This document shows, piece after piece, positions 6,164 through 12,529 of a stretch of DNA of 13,986 nucleotides. This stretch comes from JAVZGQ01 sp038998365 (GTDB taxonomy: Archaea; Aenigmatarchaeota; Aenigmatarchaeia; CG10238-14; SCSR01). Made by a program: the position numbers and the translations under genes. The stretch's first letter is position 1. Each line of letters starts with the position of its first letter. The notes below the pieces were generated by a model. That model worked only from the letters and a program-made list of their open reading frames with translations. It did not search any database and was not told the origin of the DNA. The stretch is taken from assembly GCA_038998365.1 (NCBI GenBank), contig JAVZHJ010000018.1, forward strand, positions 1 through 13,986. Direction: 5' to 3'.

Positions 6164-6352
6164 TCAACCAACATACAAAGCATACTTTCCTGCTTCACTT
6201 ATGTTCAAGGCTTTTGCTATTTCACTGTTAGAATCTAAAATTATCACCATTCCTTTCCAGCTTGTTGAAAGGTTTGTTGATTTGCAATTTGGGCAAGCTT
6301 TTTCTGTGGTGAAGCGCCTGCAATTCCTGCAAACTTGAAGCCTTTTTGCCAT
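6164..6352 (-). CDS. spt4: Transcription elongation factor Spt4 (RpoE'')
   Basis: Small zinc protein that binds Spt5 and keeps RNA polymerase processive. The 62 residues hold the four cysteines Cys8, Cys11 (VCRNC) and Cys20, Cys23 (ACPNC) of the zinc ribbon, then STSWKGMVIILD, SEIAKALNI and a C-terminal GKYALYVG, all standard for archaeal Spt4. It begins 4 nt after the stop of an unrelated small membrane-protein gene, with GGGAGTGAT upstream as ribosome site, and is followed 4 nt later by rps24e. In Thermococcus-like archaea it directly follows rpoE' and precedes the DUF359 dephospho-CoA kinase gene; here an extra gene separates it from rpoE' and the kinase gene is absent. Confidence 0.94.
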   Translation of the reverse strand: MAKRLQVCRNCRRFTTEKACPNCKSTNLSTSWKGMVIILDSNSEIAKALNISEAGKYALYVG

Positions 6353-6356
6353 TTCA

Positions 6357-6611
6357 TCACTCCCTTTCTAGATAATAGAAAACAAAAGAAATTATCAAAT
6401 ATATTAAAATTAAGGACAATGAAAAGATTGAGAAAAACATTCGGGAAAAACATTCGGGAAAACTCATTCGAACAAAGGTAGCATCGATGTCGCCTTTCAT
6501 GATTATAGAACAACCGGGATAATAAGAAAGATTGCCGATCAATAAAATGTAAACGAAAATGGACAAAATGATTTTCGAAAGTGTTGGTCTTAATATTTTT
6601 TTCCACTTCAT
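6357..6611 (-). CDS. Small two-helix membrane protein, function unknown
   Basis: I do not recognise a named family. The 84 residues begin MKWKKILRPTLSKIILSIF, a basic, Pro-containing start seen in various small archaeal membrane proteins. There are two strongly hydrophobic segments, about residues 12-28 and 60-80, separated by a loop that holds two cysteines (PGCSI and PECFS). A charged end (YYLERE) follows the second helix. The spacing supports a real gene: ATG 6611 comes 4 nt after the rpoE' stop and its stop comes 4 nt before spt4. The loop/second-helix region contains a 13-nt tandem repeat (see separate entry). Most bases of the overlapping 6244-6615 frame belong to this gene and to spt4. 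Moderate confidence that it is translated; no function inferred. Confidence 0.65.
   Translation of the reverse strand: MKWKKILRPTLSKIILSIFVYILLIGNLSYYPGCSIIMKGDIDATFVRMSFPECFSRMFFSIFSLSLILIYLIISFVFYYLERE
6430..6456. repeat. 13-nt tandem repeat (two copies plus a decayed third)
   Basis: On the plus strand AAAAACATTCGGG occurs twice in tandem, followed at once by a related AAAACTCATTCG. The unit is not a multiple of three, so a copy gain or loss would shift the frame of the membrane-protein gene it lies in. Seen directly in the sequence. Confidence 0.8.
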
Positions 6612-6615
6612 GCAA

Positions 6616-7173
6616 TCATTCCTTTGCTTTCTTAGCTTTTTTCTTCTCTTCCTCTATCCAAGTTAGAGAACCTAACAAAGGCTGTCTCATGGTCAAGCCA
6701 ATTTTATTTTCCTCTTTTCCTAGGCTAAGAGAAATTATTCTTGCCCTTACCAAATCACCTTCTTTCAAAGTTCTCTTGCTCTCTTTACCAAGAAAAACTG
6801 AGCTCTTGTTGTCAAAGCTCACAAAATCGTCCATGAGCTGAGAAATGTGAATTAAGCCGTCCATGGGCCCAATTCTAACAAAAGCCCCAAATTCTGTGTT
6901 GTCTATGACCTCACCATAAACAAGCTCGTGAAGCTCTGGCTTGAAAGTCAAGAGCTTAAAAGTAGCGTTATAAAAGACCCCCGGATCGCCAGCAACTATT
7001 TTGCCTTCGCCTACTTTCTCAACTTCTGTGCAAGCTAGGATAAAACCTATTCTTGGGTCTAAAGTACACTCAAAGGTTTCTTGAATGCTCTCTTTAACAG
7101 CATCTTTAACTTTCATGTTGAATTTTGTTGGTGGCACCCTTATCTTGTCTTCGACTTCAACTATTCTATACAT
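6616..7173 (-). CDS. rpoE1: RNA polymerase subunit RpoE' (Rpb7 homolog)
   Basis: Part of the stalk (with RpoF/Rpb4) of archaeal RNA polymerase, needed for open-complex formation and binding nascent RNA. The 185 residues show the N-terminal RNP-like domain (MYRIVEVEDKIRVPP to about 80, including LDPRIGFIL and GDPGVFYNATF) and a C-terminal S1 domain (about 82-160) with VYGEVIDNTEFGAFVRIG, GLIHISQL and RARIISLSLG. A short Lys/Glu-rich tail follows. The ATG overlaps the PIN gene's TAA by one base (TAATG). Neighbours are those usual for archaeal rpoE': a PIN-domain gene upstream, with spt4, rps24e and rps27ae downstream. Confidence 0.95.
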   Translation of the reverse strand: MYRIVEVEDKIRVPPTKFNMKVKDAVKESIQETFECTLDPRIGFILACTEVEKVGEGKIVAGDPGVFYNATFKLLTFKPELHELVYGEVIDNTEFGAFVRIGPMDGLIHISQLMDDFVSFDNKSSVFLGKESKRTLKEGDLVRARIISLSLGKEENKIGLTMRQPLLGSLTWIEEEKKKAKKAKE

Positions 7174-7541
7174 TAGCTCACTTCCAATTTTTTCTTCCCT
7201 CTTAAATAAATTGTTTTTATTCCTAAAGTTTTTAGTTTTTTTCTTAATTTTGAATCATTAGTTGCAATTATTGTATTTTTGTCGGCAAGACTTAAAAAGG
7301 CTTTGTCCGGGCTTTCTTCTGTTTGAAAGATTTTTATTCTTTTAAGCTCTACGAGTTTTAAAGCCAATTTTGCTGAGCTTCCTGACTTGCCTTTGCTTCT
7401 TGCTATTTTTTCTAGTTCTTTTATGCTTGAGGATAGGACGAAAAAATCAATCGGCTCTTGAAAAAGTAATAGAATTTCTTCCAAGTTTATCTTGAATTTT
7501 ATCAAGTCTATCAAAAAGTTTGTGTCTAAGAAAACTCTCAT
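7173..7541 (-). CDS. PIN-domain ribonuclease, Fcf1/Utp24-like
   Basis: A PIN-domain protein of the type regularly found between aIF2-gamma and rpoE' in archaea; the eukaryotic relatives Fcf1/Utp24 act in small-subunit rRNA processing. ATG 7541 gives 122 residues starting MRVFLDTNFL. The acidic metal-binding positions are visible: Asp6 (LDTN), Glu42 or Glu44 (KELEKIA), Asp87 (LADKNTIIA) and Asp96 (ATNDSKL). The C-terminal IYLRGKKKLEV is also typical. A longer in-frame extension to 7610 encodes a hydrophobic run that I reject, because homology starts at Met-Arg-Val-Phe and the extension overlaps the divergent pilin gene and its promoter. A role in rRNA processing is inferred from context, and the alternative is a VapC-like toxin, though no antitoxin gene is present. 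Confidence 0.87.
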   Translation of the reverse strand: MRVFLDTNFLIDLIKFKINLEEILLLFQEPIDFFVLSSSIKELEKIARSKGKSGSSAKLALKLVELKRIKIFQTEESPDKAFLSLADKNTIIATNDSKLRKKLKTLGIKTIYLRGKKKLEVS

Positions 7542-7545
7542 AAGA

Positions 7546-7553
7546 TTTATATA
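7546..7553 (+). promoter_or_regulatory. TATA box for the pilin-like gene
   Basis: TTTATATA, a perfect archaeal TATA element, is centred about 27 nt upstream of 7577. Transcription should start close to 7575-7580, making a nearly leaderless mRNA for ATG 7583. It lies just upstream of the divergent PIN gene, and no equally good element is visible for that gene on the minus strand. Confidence 0.6.
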
Positions 7554-7582
7554 CCAAAAAATCAAAATAAAAATAAGTGGGT

Positions 7583-7969
7583 ATGAAAGGGATATCGACC
7601 ATAATTGCAACGCTTTTGATGTTGGTAATAACTATAGGCTTAGCTGGAATGGCTTACATGTACATTATTGGTACAGCTACAACACAAGTACAAGGAATAG
7701 ACTTGGTTGATATATATTGCGTGGGTTCAAGTGTAACGATTAGAGTAAGAAATATAGGGACTTTACCAACTAATGTAACGTGTACACAAACTTCGCCTCC
7801 TGGAGACAACAATTGTGATACTGCTACATCTTCCACTATTAATCCAAATGAGATTGGGACTTTGACTGATAGTTGTTCAGATTCAGGTACTGGAGCGAGA
7901 ATTTGTTCTTACAGACTTACGCCTCTTGCTGGTGGGAGAACTATAAGTGCAAGTGTACATTGTGGCTAA
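7583..7969 (+). CDS. Type IV pilin-like secreted protein with six cysteines
   Basis: The N-terminus MKGISTIIATLLMLVITIGL is a class III (prepilin) signal: a short basic start, Gly3 as likely cleavage point, then one hydrophobic helix that would build the filament core, as in archaeal pilin/archaellin-like proteins. The remaining 100 or so residues form a Thr/Ser/Gly-rich exposed domain with six cysteines (IYCVG, VTCTQ, NNCDT, DSCSD, RICSY, VHCG), an even number that allows three disulphides. ATG 7583 is preferred to GTG 7577 because the signal is then of usual length. The gene is on the strand opposite to its neighbours, has its own TATA box and ends tail to tail with aIF2-gamma: the bases CTAA at 7966-7969 contain both stop codons. 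No pilus assembly genes are in the window, so its partner system is unknown. Confidence 0.8.
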   Translation: MKGISTIIATLLMLVITIGLAGMAYMYIIGTATTQVQGIDLVDIYCVGSSVTIRVRNIGTLPTNVTCTQTSPPGDNNCDTATSSTINPNEIGTLTDSCSDSGTGARICSYRLTPLAGGRTISASVHCG

Positions 7970-10962
7970 AAAGTAACACCATAGCCAACCAAGCGCCATC
8001 TTCCAGCAATTTGCCTAGAAATTACGATTTTTTCTTCTTTTTCAACACAAACAGGAATCTTTAACTCAAGGCTTATTTTATTCTTTTTCACTTCACTCAC
8101 CGTACCGATTGATCTTGCAGTACCAACATTTATCATCAGAGCTTCGTTAACTTTAATTGGGGGCATCTCTTTCAGTTCTTCCAAGCCAACAATCCTTTCC
8201 AAAAGGTTTACTTCCATTTCTAAGTTTGTAGAAATTTCAGGAAGCTTGCCTGGATGTCCAACTAAATTTCCAACAAGCAAATCAGATTTTGTTAAAAATG
8301 GGTCAAGCTCTGTAAGAACGCCGAGCAAGCCACCTGGCCCAGCTTCTTTTAAATCAAGCTTGGCTTTCTGCAAACCAACAACCTTGCTGAACAAAGGCTG
8401 ATATTTTTCCTTAATTTTTATCCCAGGCCTTATTTCAATTTCATCTTCAAGCTTAAGCTTGCCTTGAATTACAGCCCCACCAAGAACACCGCCAACCAGC
8501 TTTTCAGGTTCAGTTCCAGGCTTGTTGATGTCAAAGCTTCTTGCCACAAGCATTCTTAACTCTTTGCCTTCTTCTCTTTTTGGCGTGGGAATGAATTTCT
8601 CTATGGCTTCAATAACAGAATCTATATTAACTCTATGCTGAGAAGAAACAGGAATTACAGGAGAGTTTTCAAGTGTAGTTCCTTTTACAAAATCTTTTAT
8701 TTGCTGGTAATTCTTTAAAGCTTCTTCTTCTGAAACAAGGTCTATTTTTGTTTGGACTATTATAACATTCTTTATTCCTATGAGCTCCAAAGCTTTCAAA
8801 TGCTCCCTTGTTTGAGGCTGAGGACATTTTTCGTTTGCAGCTATAACCAAGATTGCACCATCCATTAAGGCAGCACCTGTCAAGACAGTTGCCATCAAGG
8901 TTTCATGGCCAGGAGCATCTATAAAGCTCACTGTCCTTTGAAGTTCTGTATCAGAAAAGCAGAAGGGGCATTTGGAGGAGGTTGAGTAGCGATTGCAACT
9001 TAAGCATTTATAGAAAGAAGCATCTGCATAGCCCAATCTTATTGTTATTCCTCTTTTAAGCTCTTCAGAATGGGTTAAAGTTCTTTTGCCAGAAATTGCT
9101 TCAACTAAGCTTGTATTATGAGAGATTATTCCACCAAATCCTGCTATGAAATTCTGGTGGGGGGAAACTGAAAGATCTATCACATAACCATCATATTCCA
9201 TTTCCCTAATAGATGTAATCCTATCAAAGAGAACGAATGGACTGCACAGTAACAGCAACTGACAGTAAATTTCACTAGCCTCTTTTGAGTTAGGTGAGGC
9301 AGAACTCTGAATAGCTTTCTTAATATCTTTTAACATTTCCTTCATCTTTCTGCGTGAAATCCTTTTGTTGTCTGGACGGATTTTGTAGTCTAAATACCAT
9401 GCCTTTGTTCTTAAAAAGTTTTCATTCCAACCTAAGAGAGTCCAAAGTCTTCTCAAAATTTCTGGATTAACATAAATGCTTAATTCGTCTTCTTTTCGAA
9501 TTTTTTTCTTTGAGAGATAGTCTAAAATTAGCTTAGTTTTATTTCTATCCTCCAATCCAATTTTGCTTAAAAATAGAGATAGATTTTTTCTGCCAGAAAT
9601 CGACAAATAGTAATACACTCTTTTCCTATTATTTTTTGAATTTGTAGCGTATTTTTTCCTTCTTCCTAAATACGAATAAATTCCGAATTTACTTAAAATA
9701 TAGGATAAGATATTTATGTTTCGTCTGTTTGCCTGTGTAAGTATGATTCCTCCATTTTTTACAGCCTCGCATTCTAATGAAAAAAACCATTTCAAGAATG
9801 TTCGCAAAAGATTTTCATCTAACCCCAATACCCAATCGCAAATTGGTGATTTTCTTTTTCTTCCTATTCGAAAACCATACTTATACTTAATATATTGGAC
9901 AAAGGCCCTGCAAGTTAATTGATAGTCAATCTCCGACACTTTTTTAAATTGAACACCAAATTTTTCTTCTGTTATCTTTAGAAATTCATTTAGAAGATTA
10001 ACATGTATTTTTTGTGCAACTGCTAACTTCCTCTCAGTACTGGTGCCTTCGGCCCATACAAAACTGAACCACTTAACAATGTCTTCATCTATTTTAGGCG
10101 GATCTTTAATTTTTACTATTATTCCCTTCCTTCTTTTATCCACTAGGACAATTTCAGATACCCTCATGTGGCATTTTATATTTCTAAAGAATTTTGTTAA
10201 CCTCTCTCTAAGAACTCGAGAAAGTTTTCTTTCTTTACATTCAAACACATCTGAAAGATGTTGAGATGAATAACCAATCTTTTTGGCTAGCTGAGATAAA
10301 TTTATTCCCAAAATAGTTCTAAGCTCGTTGAAATCGTCTATGGTGAAATTATTAAACTCTTTAAAATTGTCAGATTTTTCCTTCAGCCTAACGAAATCTT
10401 TGTAAGTTAATACTTTATAGCGAGCGGAAAGCGCCTTAAGATAGTTATTAAATTTGATTGTTTGTTTAAATTTGGGAAGTTTACATATAACTGCAACTTG
10501 ATCTGTTTCAGGGTTCAAATTTTTTGCAGGAACCCAAAGTACCTTTCCTTCCCTATTGACTAGAAAAGGATGTTTTGGGGTTACTTTTATTTCTCTTCCG
10601 CTTTTGGTTGAAATCTTTAAAACTTTACTCCTATACATTTGAAGAAAAACTTGTGGTTTTGACTTGACTATTTTCAAGTCAGAATTAAGACTAAATACAC
10701 GAAGGGCCGGAAAATCATAAAGCCATTCGTTTTCTTTAGAATATACTAACTTTCCTCTATTTTTTGCAAGTTTGGCCAATTCTCTTCCGCTCAAAAGTTT
10801 ATTGTTAGTTAATATTTCTTCATCTAGAGTAATACACTTTCCATGGCTCACATGACCAACCATGCCAATGTTAACTTCTGGGATGAGCTTAGGGTTTACT
10901 TCCTTGAACTTCCTCACCTCCTTTTTGCTCGGCTTTTTGTTTTGTTGGTACAAGCTCTTCAA
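7966..10962 (-). CDS. eif2g: Translation initiation factor aIF2 gamma, interrupted by an intein in the P-loop
   Basis: GTPase subunit of aIF2 that brings initiator tRNA to the small ribosomal subunit. The host protein is 424 residues after removal of a 574-residue intein (precursor residues 43-616). Seen motifs: G1 GHVSHGK joined to Thr617 after splicing; a zinc site with Cys653, Cys656, Cys665, Cys668; HSEELKRGITIRLGYAD switch region; G3 DAPGHE (682-687); G4 as TKID (738-741) where most family members have NKxD; and the C-terminal domains II/III ending RWRLVGYGV. The start is uncertain. TTG 10962 is the longest frame and is preceded by GGGAG, but it overlaps rps6e by 74 nt. GTG 10917, with a GGAGGTGA overlapping it, would give an N-terminus of more usual length. 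It is co-oriented with rps6e upstream, a common archaeal pair, and ends convergently with the pilin gene. Confidence 0.93.
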   Translation of the reverse strand: MKSLYQQNKKPSKKEVRKFKEVNPKLIPEVNIGMVGHVSHGKCITLDEEILTNNKLLSGRELAKLAKNRGKLVYSKENEWLYDFPALRVFSLNSDLKIVKSKPQVFLQMYRSKVLKISTKSGREIKVTPKHPFLVNREGKVLWVPAKNLNPETDQVAVICKLPKFKQTIKFNNYLKALSARYKVLTYKDFVRLKEKSDNFKEFNNFTIDDFNELRTILGINLSQLAKKIGYSSQHLSDVFECKERKLSRVLRERLTKFFRNIKCHMRVSEIVLVDKRRKGIIVKIKDPPKIDEDIVKWFSFVWAEGTSTERKLAVAQKIHVNLLNEFLKITEEKFGVQFKKVSEIDYQLTCRAFVQYIKYKYGFRIGRKRKSPICDWVLGLDENLLRTFLKWFFSLECEAVKNGGIILTQANRRNINILSYILSKFGIYSYLGRRKKYATNSKNNRKRVYYYLSISGRKNLSLFLSKIGLEDRNKTKLILDYLSKKKIRKEDELSIYVNPEILRRLWTLLGWNENFLRTKAWYLDYKIRPDNKRISRRKMKEMLKDIKKAIQSSASPNSKEASEIYCQLLLLCSPFVLFDRITSIREMEYDGYVIDLSVSPHQNFIAGFGGIISHNTSLVEAISGKRTLTHSEELKRGITIRLGYADASFYKCLSCNRYSTSSKCPFCFSDTELQRTVSFIDAPGHETLMATVLTGAALMDGAILVIAANEKCPQPQTREHLKALELIGIKNVIIVQTKIDLVSEEEALKNYQQIKDFVKGTTLENSPVIPVSSQHRVNIDSVIEAIEKFIPTPKREEGKELRMLVARSFDINKPGTEPEKLVGGVLGGAVIQGKLKLEDEIEIRPGIKIKEKYQPLFSKVVGLQKAKLDLKEAGPGGLLGVLTELDPFLTKSDLLVGNLVGHPGKLPEISTNLEMEVNLLERIVGLEELKEMPPIKVNEALMINVGTARSIGTVSEVKKNKISLELKIPVCVEKEEKIVISRQIAGRWRLVGYGVTF
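9115..10836 (-). mobile_element. Intein with LAGLIDADG endonuclease inside aIF2 gamma (574 aa)
   Basis: The intein interrupts the GTPase P-loop between Lys42 and Thr617 (GHVSHGK / TSL). All splicing residues are visible: Cys43 at the N-terminus, block B T-P-K-H at 128-131 followed by PFLV, block F near YDGYVIDLSVSPHQNFI, and the C-terminal His615-Asn616 followed by Thr as the +1 nucleophile. Between them lie a helix-turn-helix-like segment (about 216-242, SQLAKKIGYSSQHLSDVF), a first LAGLIDADG helix FSFVWAEGTS (299-308) and a second, degenerate one, LKWFFSLECEA (about 390-400), in which the usual Gly after the acidic residue is Cys. It should splice; whether the endonuclease still cuts is open. 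The P-loop is an insertion site inteins favour because it is highly conserved. Confidence 0.93.
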
Positions 10963-11320
10963 TCGGCTTTTCTCCCTTTTTGGTTATCTTGACGTTTATC
11001 TGAACAATATCTGAAGAGATTGTATTTCCTCTTACGGTCTTTCTCCTTCTTTCTCCTTTTTTTGTTGGATGGAAGCAAGGCGGGCTTGAGAGCAAAACTT
11101 TCTTCTTCACGCTTCCTGGAATTGAAGGATGCATGGGAAAGCCGTCTTTATCTGTTCCTCCTGTGATTTTCAAAGAATAGCCTGTCAAACCTATTAAATC
11201 GCCACTGAATTCTTCTCCTATCTTCTTCCCAATCAAGCCTAAAGCTTTAGATTGGTCTACTTCAAGCTGGTAGCTCTTCCTTGTTTCTGGGTCGCTTATA
11301 ACAAACTTGAATGAAGCCAT
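10889..11320 (-). CDS. rps6e: Small-subunit ribosomal protein S6e
   Basis: Archaeal/eukaryotic ribosomal protein of the small subunit. The 143 residues open MASFKFVISDPETRKSYQLE and contain the family core: LIGKKIGEEFSGDLIGL, then SLKITGGTDKDGFPMHPSI, then VLLSSPPCFHPTKKGERRRK and VRGNTISSDIVQINV. This is nearly diagnostic (K-I-T-G-G-x-D-x-x-G-F-P-M). The C-terminal tail after about residue 115 is charged and low-complexity and overlaps the start of aIF2-gamma. It is the first gene of the minus-strand operon, so the operon promoter should lie in the AT-rich gap before trpS. It needs no special start argument: ATG 11320 is at the family's usual N-terminus. Confidence 0.95.
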   Translation of the reverse strand: MASFKFVISDPETRKSYQLEVDQSKALGLIGKKIGEEFSGDLIGLTGYSLKITGGTDKDGFPMHPSIPGSVKKKVLLSSPPCFHPTKKGERRRKTVRGNTISSDIVQINVKITKKGEKPIEELVPTKQKAEQKGGEEVQGSKP

Positions 11321-11398
11321 TTAAACCACTTTTATTGAAGTTGAAATTGCATATATTTATTTGTTAAATCAATTTAGAAATTAATATTTAGTGATTGA
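11321..11398. promoter_or_regulatory. Divergent promoter region between rps6e and trpS
   Basis: A 78-nt AT-rich gap separates two divergent genes. On the minus strand a run reading AAATAAATATATG (about 11350-11362) is placed to give a start near 11330, a short leader before rps6e. On the plus strand TTTAGAAATTAATATTTAG (11373-11391) could hold a TATA-like element, and GTGAT at 11391-11395 is the ribosome site for trpS. Exact boxes are uncertain. Confidence 0.4.
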
Positions 11399-12529
11399 AT
11401 GGAAAAACAAAAGTTCGTTGTGACACCGTGGGAAGTCAAGGGAGAAATAGATTATGGTAAACTGATGAAACAATTTGGAATTAGCCAAATAGATGAGAAG
11501 CTTTTAGCTAGAATAAAAAAACACACAAAAGAGCTACATCACTTCTTGAGAAGAGGTATTTTCTTTGCCCATCGTGATTTAGATTGGATTTTGAATGAAT
11601 ATGAAAAGGGAAATGAATTCTTCCTTTATACAGGCAGAGCACCTTCTGGTCCTGTTCACATGGGTCATTTGGTACCTTGGATTTTCACAAAGTGGCTACA
11701 AGACAAATTTGGTGCTGAGCTTTGGTTCCAATTTCCAGATGAAGAGAAATTTCTGTTTCATGAAGAGCTTAGCCTTGAAGACACAAAAAAGTATACTTAT
11801 GAGAACATGCTTGATGTCATAGCTTTAGGTTTTGATCCAAAGAAGACTCATTTTCTTGTAGATACCATTCATGCCAACTTGATGTACAAAGAAGCTTGTA
11901 AAGTAGCAAAAAAAATAACTTTTTCTACAGCCAAAGCTGTTTTTGGTTTTACTAATGAAACAAACATTGGATCAATTTTCTACACAGCAATGCAAGCTGT
12001 GCCAGCTTTTTTACCTTCTGTTCTTAGAGGAAAAAATATTCCTTGTCTTGTTCCTTTAGCAGTAGATCAAGATCCACATTTCAGAGTAGCTAGGGATGTT
12101 TTGCCAAAGCTTGGTTTCTACAAGCCTGCAATAATTCATTGTATTTTCTTGCCCGGGCTAGGCGGAATGATGCAACAAGGAAAGATGTCTTCTTCCGAGA
12201 AGCAAACTGCAATTTTCACTATAGATACTCCTGAAATGGTTAGAGAAAAAATAATCAAATATGCTTTTTCTGGTGGCCAGCCTACAATAGAAGAACATAG
12301 AAAGAAGGGAGGAAATCCCGACATAGATGTTTCTTATCAATGGTTAACTTTCTTCGAAGAAGATGACAAGAAGCTGGAGCAAATTAGGGAAGATTACAAG
12401 AGTGGGAAGCTTCTTACAGGAGAATTAAAGAATATTTTAATTGAAAAGTTAAATAATTTTTTGAAAGAGCATCAGAAGAAAAGGGAAAAAGCTAAAGATC
12501 AAGTAGAAAAATTTATTTTTAAGGGATGA
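11399..12529 (+). CDS. trpS: Tryptophanyl-tRNA synthetase (archaeal/eukaryotic type)
   Basis: Charges tRNA-Trp with tryptophan. It is a class I enzyme: the HIGH motif is HMGH at 87-90 within GRAPSGPVHMGH, and the KMSKS motif is KMSSS at 262-266, as usual for this group. An N-terminal region (PWEVKGEIDYGKLMKQFG) before the Rossmann fold and the FFAHRD segment are characteristic of the archaeal/eukaryotic rather than bacterial form. Other expected pieces are AVDQDPHFRVARD, the tRNA/Trp-site helix GSIFYTAMQAVPAF and a charged C-terminal helix. The length of 376 residues is normal. ATG 11399 follows GTGAT by 3 nt. Its TGA overlaps the glycosyltransferase start (ATGA), so the two are probably co-transcribed although no functional link is apparent. 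Confidence 0.96.
   Translation: MEKQKFVVTPWEVKGEIDYGKLMKQFGISQIDEKLLARIKKHTKELHHFLRRGIFFAHRDLDWILNEYEKGNEFFLYTGRAPSGPVHMGHLVPWIFTKWLQDKFGAELWFQFPDEEKFLFHEELSLEDTKKYTYENMLDVIALGFDPKKTHFLVDTIHANLMYKEACKVAKKITFSTAKAVFGFTNETNIGSIFYTAMQAVPAFLPSVLRGKNIPCLVPLAVDQDPHFRVARDVLPKLGFYKPAIIHCIFLPGLGGMMQQGKMSSSEKQTAIFTIDTPEMVREKIIKYAFSGGQPTIEEHRKKGGNPDIDVSYQWLTFFEEDDKKLEQIREDYKSGKLLTGELKNILIEKLNNFLKEHQKKREKAKDQVEKFIFKG

Noticed and set aside
6244..6615. 123-aa minus-strand frame overlapping spt4 and the membrane protein gene
   Set aside because: It only partly coincides with real coding sequence in another frame, and its product has no expected composition or motif.
7542..7610. N-terminal extension of the PIN protein (hydrophobic, 23 residues)
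   Set aside because: Homology starts at the Met of MRVFLDTN, and the extension lies over the divergent pilin promoter and start.
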